A stretch of 11,381 bases of DNA, taken from JBBPYA01 sp038200385. Lineage in GTDB: Bacteria; Actinomycetota; Actinomycetes; Mycobacteriales; Geodermatophilaceae. The translations under genes were made by a program, and so were the position numbers. Location: positions 1 to 11,381 of the forward strand of contig JBBPYA010000210.1 in the NCBI GenBank assembly GCA_038200385.1. The letters run 5' to 3'. How positions within the stretch are numbered: the stretch's first letter is position 1; every line of letters begins with the position of its first letter. The notes below the pieces were generated by a model. It ran no database searches and was not told where the DNA came from. It saw only the letters and a list, made by a program, of their open reading frames with translations. Below, in pieces: positions 1 to 6,239 of the stretch.

Positions 1-1
1 C

Positions 2-919
2 GACGGCTGGGTCCGTTGCGCCTCGGGCCACCGGCACTGGGGTCGCTACGGCGCCGCCGGCCTGCTGATCCGCACTCCGGAGGCGGTGGTCCTGCAGCAC
101 CGGGCGCCGTGGAGTCACCACGGCGACACGTGGGGGCTGCCCGGGGGTGCCCGGGACAGCGGCGAGTCGGCGCTGGCAGCGGCGCTGCGGGAGGCCGCAG
201 AGGAGGCCGGCGTACAACCCGGTGAGGTGCTGCCGGCGGGAATCGTCGTCGACGACCACGGCGGATGGAGCTATGCCACGGTGCTCGCCGAGCCGGTCGG
301 CGCGCTGCAACCGGTGGCGACCAACGCCGAGAGTGTGCAGATCCGCTGGGTGCCGATCGACGACGTGGCGCGCCTGCCGCTGCACCCCGGCTTCGCTGCC
401 GGCTGGCCGGCATTACGGTTGTTGCCGCCCGCGCCCGTCGTGATCGTGGACGCCGCGAATGTGGTCGGCTCCCGCCCGGACGGATGGTGGCACAACCGCC
501 TCGCCGCTGCTCAACGGTTGCACGACCAACTGGCGGACTTCGCCCGGTCCGGCCTGGCGCCTGAGTCCTGGCCCCAGTCCTCCTGGGGGGTCGGGCCGGG
601 TTCCGGTCGGGGACCGGAGTCCTGGCCGCAGTTCTCCCCGGGCAGCGGGCTGAGCTGGCTGTACCCCCGGGTGGCGATGATCGTCGAAGGTCAGGCGCGC
701 ACCGTCACCGCCGACAGCACGGTGCGCGTCGTGCGGGCCGACGGTTCGGGTGACGATGCGATCGTCGACGTCGTGCGCGAGCAGCCGCACTCGGTCGTGG
801 TCACTGCCGACCGCGAACTTCGTCAGCGGGTCGGCGCGCTGGGCGCCGCCGTCGTGGGACCCCGCTGGTTGTGGGCCGCGCTCGGCTCCGCCGCAGCACC
901 GGGGGCGTGGCGAGGCTGA
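2..919 (+). CDS. Nudix hydrolase fused to a PIN/NYN-like domain (5' end outside window)
   Basis: The reading frame is open from the left edge, so the true start lies upstream; 305 residues are visible. Residues 49-71 form a full Nudix box: Gly49, Glu55, Arg63-Glu64, Glu67-Glu68 and Gly70, preceded by WGLPGG. This is the metal-binding site that hydrolyses nucleoside diphosphates linked to another group. From about residue 143 a second domain begins with VVIVDAANVVG, has a GDDAIV motif at 250-255 and ends with VVTADRELRQRV (Asp270). This spacing of acidic residues (Asp150, Asp251/252, Asp270) resembles PIN/NYN (YacP-like) nucleases; that assignment is inference. The Nudix substrate is unknown. 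An in-frame repeat-bearing insertion (PESWPQ twice) sits in a loop of the second domain. Family members with this fusion occur in other actinobacteria from memory. Confidence is high for Nudix and moderate for the second domain. Confidence 0.85.
   Translation, partial: DGWVRCASGHRHWGRYGAAGLLIRTPEAVVLQHRAPWSHHGDTWGLPGGARDSGESALAAALREAAEEAGVQPGEVLPAGIVVDDHGGWSYATVLAEPVGALQPVATNAESVQIRWVPIDDVARLPLHPGFAAGWPALRLLPPAPVVIVDAANVVGSRPDGWWHNRLAAAQRLHDQLADFARSGLAPESWPQSSWGVGPGSGRGPESWPQFSPGSGLSWLYPRVAMIVEGQARTVTADSTVRVVRADGSGDDAIVDVVREQPHSVVVTADRELRQRVGALGAAVVGPRWLWAALGSAAAPGAWRG
563..632 (+). repeat. In-frame direct repeat pair inside the Nudix/PIN-like gene
   Basis: Two 16-base copies (563-578 and 617-632) differ at one base and lie 54 bases apart, so they stay in frame and each encodes PESWPQ. 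Between them are a CCCCAG/CTGGGG inverted repeat and a perfect CCGGTC-GGG-GACCGG hairpin (603-617). The encoded segment is Pro/Gly/Ser/Trp-rich and looks like an insertion in a surface loop. It may be a local duplication or a small dispersed repeat; this window alone cannot separate the two. Confidence 0.7.
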
Positions 920-939
920 CCGGCCACGAGTCAGCCGAC

Positions 940-1085
940 CTGGAACGGAAGCGCACGTTGGGCCCGACCACCCGGTAGGCGTTGATCCAGACCGTGCCGA
1001 CCCGCAGCGCCGCTAGCCGAGGAGCCGGTGAAGGCCACCCTTGTCCACCCCGGGCGGCCGGCCGCTCGCCGGTCACGATCCGGTG
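940..1085 (-). pseudogene. Decayed aldehyde dehydrogenase fragment
   Basis: Reading the minus strand in three frames gives pieces of the aldehyde dehydrogenase (ALDH) superfamily in the right order. First comes HRIVTGE (about 1088-1065; compare the usual NVVTG), then RVAFTGSSA (about 1042-1013; compare KVAFTGS), then LRVGTVWINAYRVVGPN (about 1007-957; compare the C-terminal AGTVWVN region). In an intact enzyme about 200 residues separate the second and third pieces. Here they abut, in different frames, so the gene has suffered a large internal deletion plus frameshifts. The catalytic Cys and Glu region is gone, so no activity is expected. Motif recognition is from memory of the family; a translated search would settle it. 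Confidence 0.6.
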
Positions 1086-1125
1086 ACGGCGCAACCTGCC
1101 GGTCCGGGCAGGCGTGTTCCCGGCA

Positions 1126-1145
1126 CGACGTCCCCAGTGACGTCG
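1126..1145. promoter_or_regulatory. Possible operator: CGACGTC inverted repeat
   Basis: Two copies of a 7-base arm form a perfect inverted repeat (CGACGTC, 6-base spacer, GACGTCG), 71 bases before the start of the secreted AMIN-like protein. The size and symmetry suit a dimeric repressor or activator site. No known regulator was matched, and GACGTC is itself palindromic and common in GC-rich DNA, so this is tentative. Confidence 0.3.
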
Positions 1146-1200
1146 GCGGCCTGGGTCCACCAGGACGACCACCCGCGCCAGGCCAGGACCTGGCACCACC

Positions 1201-1209
1201 GGAAAGGGG
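1201..1209 (+). promoter_or_regulatory. Ribosome binding site fixing the AMIN-like protein start
   Basis: The purine run GGAAAGGGG ends 7 bases before ATG 1217. It selects this ATG over in-frame starts further upstream, and the chosen start places a signal peptide at the N-terminus. Confidence 0.65.
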
Positions 1210-1216
1210 TACGGCG

Positions 1217-1777
1217 ATGACACGCTGGCTCCGCTGGATCGTCGGCACCGTCTCCATCGGCACGATCGCTCTCGTGACGGGAGTGGCGGGACCGGCCTCG
1301 GCGCACACCGCGCCGTACTGCGGCATCACCTGGGGCTCGCTGGACAAGAGCGCCGGGGTGGCCTCCAGTGGCTCGCTGACGAACGTCCGCAGCGGGCAGC
1401 ACGGCTGCTACGACCGGCTCGTGCTGGACGTCAGCGGCAGCGCCGCGGGCTACACCGTGCGCTACGTCCCGGCCGTGCACGCCCAGGGATCCGGCCAGGC
1501 CGTGCCGCTGCGCGGCGGGGCGTTCCTGGAGATCGTGGCGCGGGCACCGGCGTACGACGTCAACACCGGGCGCCCGACATACACGCCGGCCGACTTGCGC
1601 GAGCTGGTGGACGTGGCCGGCTACCGGACGTTCCGGCAGGCCGCGTGGGGTGGCAGCTTCGAGGGCTACACGACAGTCGGACTCGGCGTCCGGGCCCGAT
1701 TGCCGTTCCGCGTGTTCACCCTGGCCGGGCCGGGCAGCGGCTCCCGGCTGGTGATCGACGTCGCCCACCAGTGGTGA
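1217..1777 (+). CDS. Secreted AMIN-like-domain protein
   Basis: This 186-residue protein starts at the ATG behind a good ribosome binding site. Residues 1-29 are a Sec signal peptide: Arg residues at 3 and 6, a hydrophobic core IVGTVSIGTIALVTGVAG and a signal peptidase I site ASA|HT. There is no lipobox Cys, so it should be released or wall-associated. The mature part begins with a Cys35-containing segment (YCGITWG), followed by the pattern GQHGCYDRLVLDV (Cys64) and G-Y-x-V-x-YV, which match the AMIN-like domain found in many actinobacterial exported proteins of unknown role. Cys35 and Cys64 could form a disulfide. The family link to AMIN domains, which bind cell-wall or envelope ligands in other bacteria, suggests an envelope role, but no function can be assigned. 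It appears monocistronic, with hairpins right after its stop. Confidence 0.78.
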   Translation: MTRWLRWIVGTVSIGTIALVTGVAGPASAHTAPYCGITWGSLDKSAGVASSGSLTNVRSGQHGCYDRLVLDVSGSAAGYTVRYVPAVHAQGSGQAVPLRGGAFLEIVARAPAYDVNTGRPTYTPADLRELVDVAGYRTFRQAAWGGSFEGYTTVGLGVRARLPFRVFTLAGPGSGSRLVIDVAHQW

Positions 1778-1780
1778 GCC

Positions 1781-1802
1781 GGCCGGGTGCTGGCACCCGG
1801 CC
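1781..1802. terminator. Hairpin after the AMIN-like gene
   Basis: GGCCGGGTG pairs with CACCCGGCC around a 4-base loop (the symmetry extends to 10 bases). It begins 3 bases after the TGA stop. There is no T-run, as is usual for actinobacterial hairpin terminators. Confidence 0.65.
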
Positions 1803-1809
1803 GTGACCC

Positions 1810-1839
1810 GGGGCGGTCCGGTGACAACCGGGCCGCCCC
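1810..1839. terminator. Second, longer hairpin between convergent genes
   Basis: A 13-base stem (1810-1822 with 1827-1839, one G-T pair) closes a 4-base loop. It sits midway between the converging AMIN-like and TPR-like genes and likely stops transcription from both sides, more so for the minus-strand gene, whose stop is 25 bases away. Confidence 0.65.
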
Positions 1840-1863
1840 GCCACGCGGACCGGCACCGCTCCT

Positions 1864-2295
1864 TCAGCCCGCCGCCAGCACGGCGTCGATCCGGTCCAGG
1901 GCCGCCGCGATGGTGTCCAGATAGCCGTCCGGCGCCAGCCGTCCGAGCGCGGCGCGACCCAGCGCCACGTGCCGGGCGGCTCGCTCGGTCTCACCCAATC
2001 GGCGGCAGACGTCGGCGAGATTGAGCCGGAGGGAGGGCTCCAGGGCACCCGCGCCGCCCAACCCGAAACTCCTGGCCGCCTCGTCGCTCACCGCGGTCGC
2101 AGCGGCCAGCGCCCGCTCGTCCCACCACAACTCCTGCGCGGGGTCGGGTTGCAGGTCGGCCAATGCGTGCGCGATCGCACAGCGGGCCAGCGGATCGGCG
2201 GCGGAGTCGTCCCAGAGGCACTCCAGCTGCGACCGGGCCCGCACCGGATCCCCCAGCCTGGCCGTGGCCACCGCCGCCGCGATCCGCTCCAGCAC
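1864..2295 (-). CDS. Small TPR-like helical-repeat protein
   Basis: With the GTG start at 2295 the product is 143 residues, almost wholly alpha-helical. Features typical of a conserved actinobacterial TPR-type protein are visible: ARSQLECLWDD near residue 20-30, CAIAHALADLQ, a Trp-Trp-Asp segment ELWWDERALAAA, then PSLRLNLADVCRRLGE and ERAARHVALGRAAL, which form a TPR-like helix pair. Such repeats bind other proteins; no partner or pathway can be named. The start was chosen because a TACCGT box ends 7 bases upstream (leaderless arrangement) and the family's conserved part begins here. A GTG at 2346 would add 17 residues with no clear conservation. The gene is divergent from nhaA and convergent with the secreted protein. 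Frames continuing further upstream run antisense to nhaA and are not real. Confidence 0.75.
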   Translation of the reverse strand: MLERIAAAVATARLGDPVRARSQLECLWDDSAADPLARCAIAHALADLQPDPAQELWWDERALAAATAVSDEAARSFGLGGAGALEPSLRLNLADVCRRLGETERAARHVALGRAALGRLAPDGYLDTIAAALDRIDAVLAAG

Positions 2296-2302
2296 GGCGC
2301 TG

Positions 2303-2308
2303 ACGGTA
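2303..2308 (-). promoter_or_regulatory. -10 box giving a leaderless TPR-like mRNA
   Basis: The minus strand reads TACCGT, fitting TANNNT, with 7 bases to GTG 2295, so transcription would start on or at the start codon. No clear -35 box is seen and no Shine-Dalgarno lies before the GTG. Confidence 0.45.
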
Positions 2309-2363
2309 ACCTGGGGACAGGAAGAGCCGGGAAGTCTGGTCGGCACGTCCCCTACGCCTGCCC

Positions 2364-2367
2364 GGAG
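2364..2367 (+). promoter_or_regulatory. Ribosome binding site of nhaA
   Basis: GGAG ends 6 bases before GTG 2374 and selects that codon as the start. Upstream in-frame codons would overlap the divergent gene. Confidence 0.55.
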
Positions 2368-2373
2368 TCGCCC

Positions 2374-3615
2374 GTGTCCCCCCGCCGCGCAGCCCGCCGG
2401 ATCGCCTCGGCCTCCACCGACCTGATCGACGAGATCGGCCGGTTCCTCCGCACCGAGACCATCGGGGGCGGCATCGTCCTCGCCGCCACGATGGTGGCCC
2501 TGGTCTGGGTCAACTCGCCGGCTTCCCAGTCCTACCTGGACCTGCGCGATGCCCGGATCGGCCCGGCGGCACTGAACCTTGACCTCTCGCTCGGGAGCTG
2601 GGCCGCCGACGGCCTGCTCGCGGTCTTCTTCTTCGTCGCGGGCCTGGAACTCAAGCGCGAACTCGTCGTCGGCGAGCTCCGCTCGGTCAAGGCCGCGATG
2701 CTCCCGGTCTTCGCCGCGGTCGGCGGGATGGTCGTGCCGGCCCTCGTCGCGTTCGCCGTGATGGCCGGGGCTCCGGGCGCCGGGCAGGCGTGGGCCATCC
2801 CGGTGGCCACCGACATCGCGTTCGCGCTGGCCATCCTGGCGATGACCGCGAGCTTCCTGCCCCGGTCGATCCGGGTGTTCCTGCTCAGCCTGGCCGTGGT
2901 CGACGACCTCGGCGCGATCATCCTGATCGCGGTGCTGTTCAGCTCCTCGGTGTCGATCCTGGCCCTGCTCGCGGCCGGCGTACTGCTCGCGGCGTACGCC
3001 TATCTGCAACACCGGCGGGTCCGGTCCAGCTGGGTGTACGTCCCGCTGGCCGTCGGCGTCTGGGTCGCCGTGCACGACGCCGGGATTCACGCCACCGTCG
3101 CGGGCGTGGCCCTGGCGCTTCTGACCCGGGTTAGCCCCGACCCGGGCGAGCCGGAGAGCCCCTCGACCCGGCTCGAGCACCGCCTGCAGCCCTGGTCGGC
3201 CGGGTTGTGCGTGCCCGTCTTCGCCCTGTCCGCGGCCGGGGTCACCCTCGGCGCGGGCTCCCTCCAGTCGGTGTTCACCGACCGGATCGCGCTCGGCGTG
3301 ATCGCCGGGCTGCTGCTCGGCAAGGTCGCCGGGATCCTCGGCGGAGCCTGGTTGGCGGTGCGGCTGCGGCTGGCCCGACTGGGTGCCGAGCTGCGTTGGG
3401 CGGAGATCACAGCGGTCGGCGTGCTCGGCGGCGTCGGCTTCACCGTCAGCCTGCTGCTGACCGAGCTGGCGTTCACCGACGCGGCCGAGCAGGAGCGGAT
3501 CAAGACCGCGGTGTTGATCGCCTCGCTCGGGGCCGCGCTGGTCGCCGCCGTCCTGCTGCGCCGACGCGTCCGGAGCAGGTCGGCTGGACCGCAGCCGGGC
3601 GGCACGTCACGATAA
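2374..3615 (+). CDS. nhaA: Na+/H+ antiporter NhaA
   Basis: The 413-residue product has the NhaA family's usual length and many membrane helices. It exchanges cytoplasmic Na+ (or Li+) for external H+ across the cytoplasmic membrane, supporting pH and sodium homeostasis. Family marks include FRTETIGGG-like RFLRTETIGGG near residue 23, the FFFVAGLELKREL block (85-97), PVATDIAFALAIL with Asp147 (equivalent of E. coli Asp133), and VVDDLGAII with Asp177-Asp178 (equivalent of the ion-binding Asp163-Asp164). The later GGVGFTVSLLLTELAF block is also present. All key acidic residues seem intact. The start is the GTG behind a GGAG; its TAA stop overlaps an ATG (TAATG), and the next gene follows closely, suggesting an operon with the holin-like and EphE-type genes. 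Confidence 0.96.
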   Translation: MSPRRAARRIASASTDLIDEIGRFLRTETIGGGIVLAATMVALVWVNSPASQSYLDLRDARIGPAALNLDLSLGSWAADGLLAVFFFVAGLELKRELVVGELRSVKAAMLPVFAAVGGMVVPALVAFAVMAGAPGAGQAWAIPVATDIAFALAILAMTASFLPRSIRVFLLSLAVVDDLGAIILIAVLFSSSVSILALLAAGVLLAAYAYLQHRRVRSSWVYVPLAVGVWVAVHDAGIHATVAGVALALLTRVSPDPGEPESPSTRLEHRLQPWSAGLCVPVFALSAAGVTLGAGSLQSVFTDRIALGVIAGLLLGKVAGILGGAWLAVRLRLARLGAELRWAEITAVGVLGGVGFTVSLLLTELAFTDAAEQERIKTAVLIASLGAALVAAVLLRRRVRSRSAGPQPGGTSR

Positions 3616-3656
3616 TGGCCAAGCACACCGACCGGAGCCGAGCACCCGAACGGACT

Positions 3657-3662
3657 GGAGAG
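3657..3662 (+). promoter_or_regulatory. Ribosome binding site favouring GTG 3666 for the holin-like gene
   Basis: GGAGAG lies just before GTG 3666 (GGAG ends 5 bases away). An alternative ATG at 3615, overlapping the nhaA stop as TAATG, has no good site in front; it would add 17 residues by translational coupling. Confidence 0.5.
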
Positions 3663-3665
3663 CCC

Positions 3666-4133
3666 GTGGCAACGACGAGTCCCCACCGCGCCGACGGCGT
3701 ACCCCCGATCCCGGGGCAGGTGACGCCCGCCTGGACAGCGGCTCCGGAGCCGGTGCAGCCCTCGATCGGAGAGCTGGTCAAGGACGCCAGCACGCACCTG
3801 TCGACCCTCGTGCGCGGCGAGATCGAGTTGGCCAAGACCGAGGTCACGGCCGCGGCCAAGAAGGGGGCGTTGGGTGCGGCGTTCTTCGGGGCGGCCGCGG
3901 TCGTCCTCGTGTTCTCCCTGGTCTTCCTGCTCATCTCGCTGGCCGAGGGACTGGTGCAGCTCGGGCTGTACCGCTGGCTCGCGTACCTCATCGTGTGGCT
4001 GCTGCTGGTGATCATCGCGGCGGTCGCCGTGCTCATGGGGTTGCGGGCGGTCAAGAAGGTGCGCAAGCCGGAGCGGACCATCGAGACCCTCAAGGACAGC
4101 AAGCAACTGTTGCAGCGCGGCCCGACCAGCTAG
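3666..4133 (+). CDS. Holin-like two-helix membrane protein (Phage_holin_3_6/DUF1469 type)
   Basis: The 155-residue product has a Pro-rich, polar N-terminus (1-32) and an amphipathic helix SIGELVKDASTHLSTLVRGE with IELAKTEV after it (33-60). Two membrane helices follow at about 69-92 and 102-126, then a charged C-terminal tail (KKVRKPERTIETLKDSK). This layout matches the actinobacterial 'phage holin family' proteins, which despite the name are chromosomal genes of unknown role, and the M. tuberculosis equivalent by position is Rv3669. No lysis function is implied. It lies between nhaA and the epoxide hydrolase, 5 bases before the latter. If translation begins at ATG 3615 instead, the protein has 172 residues. 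Confidence 0.82.
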   Translation: MATTSPHRADGVPPIPGQVTPAWTAAPEPVQPSIGELVKDASTHLSTLVRGEIELAKTEVTAAAKKGALGAAFFGAAAVVLVFSLVFLLISLAEGLVQLGLYRWLAYLIVWLLLVIIAAVAVLMGLRAVKKVRKPERTIETLKDSKQLLQRGPTS

Positions 4134-4138
4134 CCGAC

Positions 4139-5053
4139 GTGCCCGATGCGACCAGCGTGCTGCTCGCCGGGCCGTGGAGCCACCGGGACTACTCGGCCAA
4201 CGGTGTGCGGCTGCACGTCGCCGAGGCCGGCGAAGGCCCGCTGATCCTGCTGCTGCACGGCTTCCCGCAGTTCTGGTGGTGCTGGCGGCACCAGTTGACG
4301 GCGCTGAGCGAGCAGGGGTACCGGGTCGTCGCGCCGGATCTGCGGGGATACGGCGCGAGCGACAAGCCACCGCGCGGGTACGACGCGGTGACCGCCGCCG
4401 CGGACATCGCCGGGCTGGTGCGGGCGTTGGGCGAGCGGGACGCCTTCGTCGTCGGACACGACTGGGGCGGGCTCGTCGCGTGGTCGGTGGGCGCCCTGCA
4501 CCCCCGGGCGGTACGCCGGCTGGCGGTGCTGAGCATGCCGCACCCACGGCGGCTCCGGGCCAGTGCGACCGGGCGCCGTCAGCTGGCCGCCCTGGCGCCG
4601 CTTCTGGGCTTCCAGATCCCCCGCTACCCCGAGCGGCGACTCACCGCCCGGAACGGGGCCTACGTAGCGGCCCTCCTGCGGTCTTGGGCCGGCGCCCGTT
4701 GGCGAGCCGACCCGGACTTCGCCCCGGCTGTGGCCCGCTACCGCGAGGCGATCCAGATCCCGCAGGCGGCGTACGGGTCGCTGGAGTACTTCCGCTGGGC
4801 GCTGCGCTCCCTGGCCCGGCCGGACGGGCTGCGCTACATCCGCGCCCTGGCCGCCCCGGTCGGCGCCCCGACCCTGCACCTGCACGGCGCCGACGACCCG
4901 TACCTGCTGCCGGCCAGCAGTGAAGGGTCCGGACGCTACGTCGCGGCGGCGTACCGCTTCGCCCTGCTCCGGGACTGCGGGCACTTCCCCGCCGAGGAGC
5001 AGCCGGCGGCGGTCACCGCCGAGTTGCTGGCCTGGGCCCGGCAGGACCGCTGA
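4139..5053 (+). CDS. ephE: Alpha/beta hydrolase of the epoxide hydrolase type (EphE-like)
   Basis: The 304-residue product is a complete alpha/beta-hydrolase. HGFPQFWW (40-47) supplies the oxyanion-hole HGFP motif, GHDWGG (106-111) carries an Asp108 nucleophile, the HGADDPYLLP segment offers the acid (Asp252 or 253), and the general-base His is in DCGHFPAEEQP (His282). An Asp rather than Ser nucleophile points to epoxide hydrolases or haloalkane dehalogenases; a cap-domain EYFRW Tyr fits the epoxide-opening Tyr. The role would be to open epoxides to diols in the cytoplasm; the natural substrate is unknown. The GTG start lies 5 bases after the preceding stop. Its place beside marP matches M. 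tuberculosis ephE (Rv3670). The stop is 3 bases from the stop of marP on the other strand. Confidence 0.87.
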   Translation: MPDATSVLLAGPWSHRDYSANGVRLHVAEAGEGPLILLLHGFPQFWWCWRHQLTALSEQGYRVVAPDLRGYGASDKPPRGYDAVTAAADIAGLVRALGERDAFVVGHDWGGLVAWSVGALHPRAVRRLAVLSMPHPRRLRASATGRRQLAALAPLLGFQIPRYPERRLTARNGAYVAALLRSWAGARWRADPDFAPAVARYREAIQIPQAAYGSLEYFRWALRSLARPDGLRYIRALAAPVGAPTLHLHGADDPYLLPASSEGSGRYVAAAYRFALLRDCGHFPAEEQPAAVTAELLAWARQDR

Positions 5054-5056
5054 GAA

Positions 5057-6232
5057 CTACTCGCAACCACCGGTGTCGACGCCGTTCGCGCTGGCCGCTC
5101 CGGCCAGTGCGGCGCCGTTGACGGCACCGGCGGTGAGCGCGTACCCGGTCTCCGGATCGTCTACGGCGGAGGCGAAGACCACCCCGAGCACGGTGCCGTC
5201 GGTGTTGAGCAGCGGTCCGCCGGAGTTTCCCGCTCGCACCGTCCCGCGCAGCGAGTACACCTCGCGCGCGACGACGCCGATGTTGCGGAAGTCCGGTCCG
5301 GAGATCTCCGAGCGGTTCCGGACGCGGGCCGGGCCGACGTAGAGCGGCCCGCCGCCGGGGTACCCGGTGATCACCGCGTCGTGCCCGGACCCGACCGGCT
5401 GATCGGCGAAGCGCAGCGGCGGCAGCCCGAGGTCGGGCACCGCCAGCACGGCAATGTCCAGCTCCTCGTCGATGTACACGGTCGTGGCGTCCCGCCGCTT
5501 CCCGGCCACCGAGACCTTCGGCTGGCGGACGCCGGCCAGCACGTGCGCGTTGGTCATCACCCGGTCCCGCGCGAACACGAAGCCGCTGCCGTCCACCCGG
5601 CGGGAGCAGCCCGGGGCGACGCCGGTGACCTGCAGCACCGACGCGGTGGCCGACAGCACCTCCGGGTCGGCGGCCAGCACCGGGTCGGGCACGGGGACAT
5701 CGGTGGCCGTCGTGGGTGTGAGCGGCCCGAGGACGTCGGGCAGCCCCCGGCGGTCTACCAGCTCCCGGAGCGAGTCGTACAGCGTGCGGACCGGCGTGGG
5801 AACCGCGGTATCCACGGCGCCGACCAGCCGGGACTCGCGCACCGCCCGGGCCAGCGTGGGGAACGACGACGTGGCCAGCGGGGTCGCCACCATCCAGGCC
5901 ACCAGGAGGACGGCGACTCCGGAGACGATCGCCCCCAGCACCGCGTCGGCCAGCCGGGCCGGCCGCCAGGTCACCCGGTGGCGGATCCGCTGGCCCACCC
6001 ACACCGTCGCGAGCTGTCCGAGGAAGGCCACGCCCAGGACCACGATCAGCGCCAGGAACACCTGCGCGAACAGGGACGTACTCACCGCCCCGGCCACCGG
6101 GACGGCGAGTTGGCTGCCGACGACGGCGCCGCCGAAGAAGCCGACGAACGAGGCCAACGAGATGATCAGTCCCTGCCGGAACCCGTTGATCACGAAGATC
6201 GCGGCCAGAATCAGGATCAGCAGGTCGATCAC
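5057..6232 (-). CDS. marP: Membrane-anchored serine protease MarP
   Basis: The 391-residue product has an N-terminal CvpA-like membrane part with about four helices (roughly 2-16, 22-44, 54-78, 97-118), a linker, and an extracytoplasmic chymotrypsin-fold protease from about 190. The catalytic triad is His230 (TNAHVLAG), Asp259 (EELDIAVL) and Ser337 (RAGNSGGPL), close to His235/Asp264/Ser343 of M. tuberculosis MarP (Rv3671c). Cys209 and Cys390, one residue from the C-terminus, match the disulfide pair that tunes MarP activity under oxidative conditions. In mycobacteria MarP keeps internal pH at acid stress and activates a wall hydrolase, RipA; the same role here is inference. GTG starts the gene 7 bases after the cupredoxin stop, so it is the last gene of the nth operon. 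Confidence 0.93.
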   Translation of the reverse strand: MIDLLILILAAIFVINGFRQGLIISLASFVGFFGGAVVGSQLAVPVAGAVSTSLFAQVFLALIVVLGVAFLGQLATVWVGQRIRHRVTWRPARLADAVLGAIVSGVAVLLVAWMVATPLATSSFPTLARAVRESRLVGAVDTAVPTPVRTLYDSLRELVDRRGLPDVLGPLTPTTATDVPVPDPVLAADPEVLSATASVLQVTGVAPGCSRRVDGSGFVFARDRVMTNAHVLAGVRQPKVSVAGKRRDATTVYIDEELDIAVLAVPDLGLPPLRFADQPVGSGHDAVITGYPGGGPLYVGPARVRNRSEISGPDFRNIGVVAREVYSLRGTVRAGNSGGPLLNTDGTVLGVVFASAVDDPETGYALTAGAVNGAALAGAASANGVDTGGCE

Positions 6233-6239
6233 CGGCGTC

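Noticed and set aside
1071..1088. GTCAC-N6-GTGAC as a Crp binding site
   Set aside because: The half-sites are in the opposite order to the Crp consensus (GTGA-N6-TCAC).
2296..3180. Long open minus-strand frame antisense to nhaA, in frame with the TPR-like gene
   Set aside because: The translation over nhaA is rich in Arg, Gly, His and Asp with no domain, and mirrors nhaA codon structure. High GC makes such antisense frames long by chance.
3666..4133. Prophage, because of the holin-like gene
   Set aside because: This family is a normal chromosomal gene in actinobacteria and no phage genes or attachment sites are near.
3087..4547. 486-codon minus-strand frame across nhaA, the holin-like gene and ephE
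   Set aside because: Arg/Pro/Ser-rich composition, no motifs, and it covers three well-recognised genes on the other strand.
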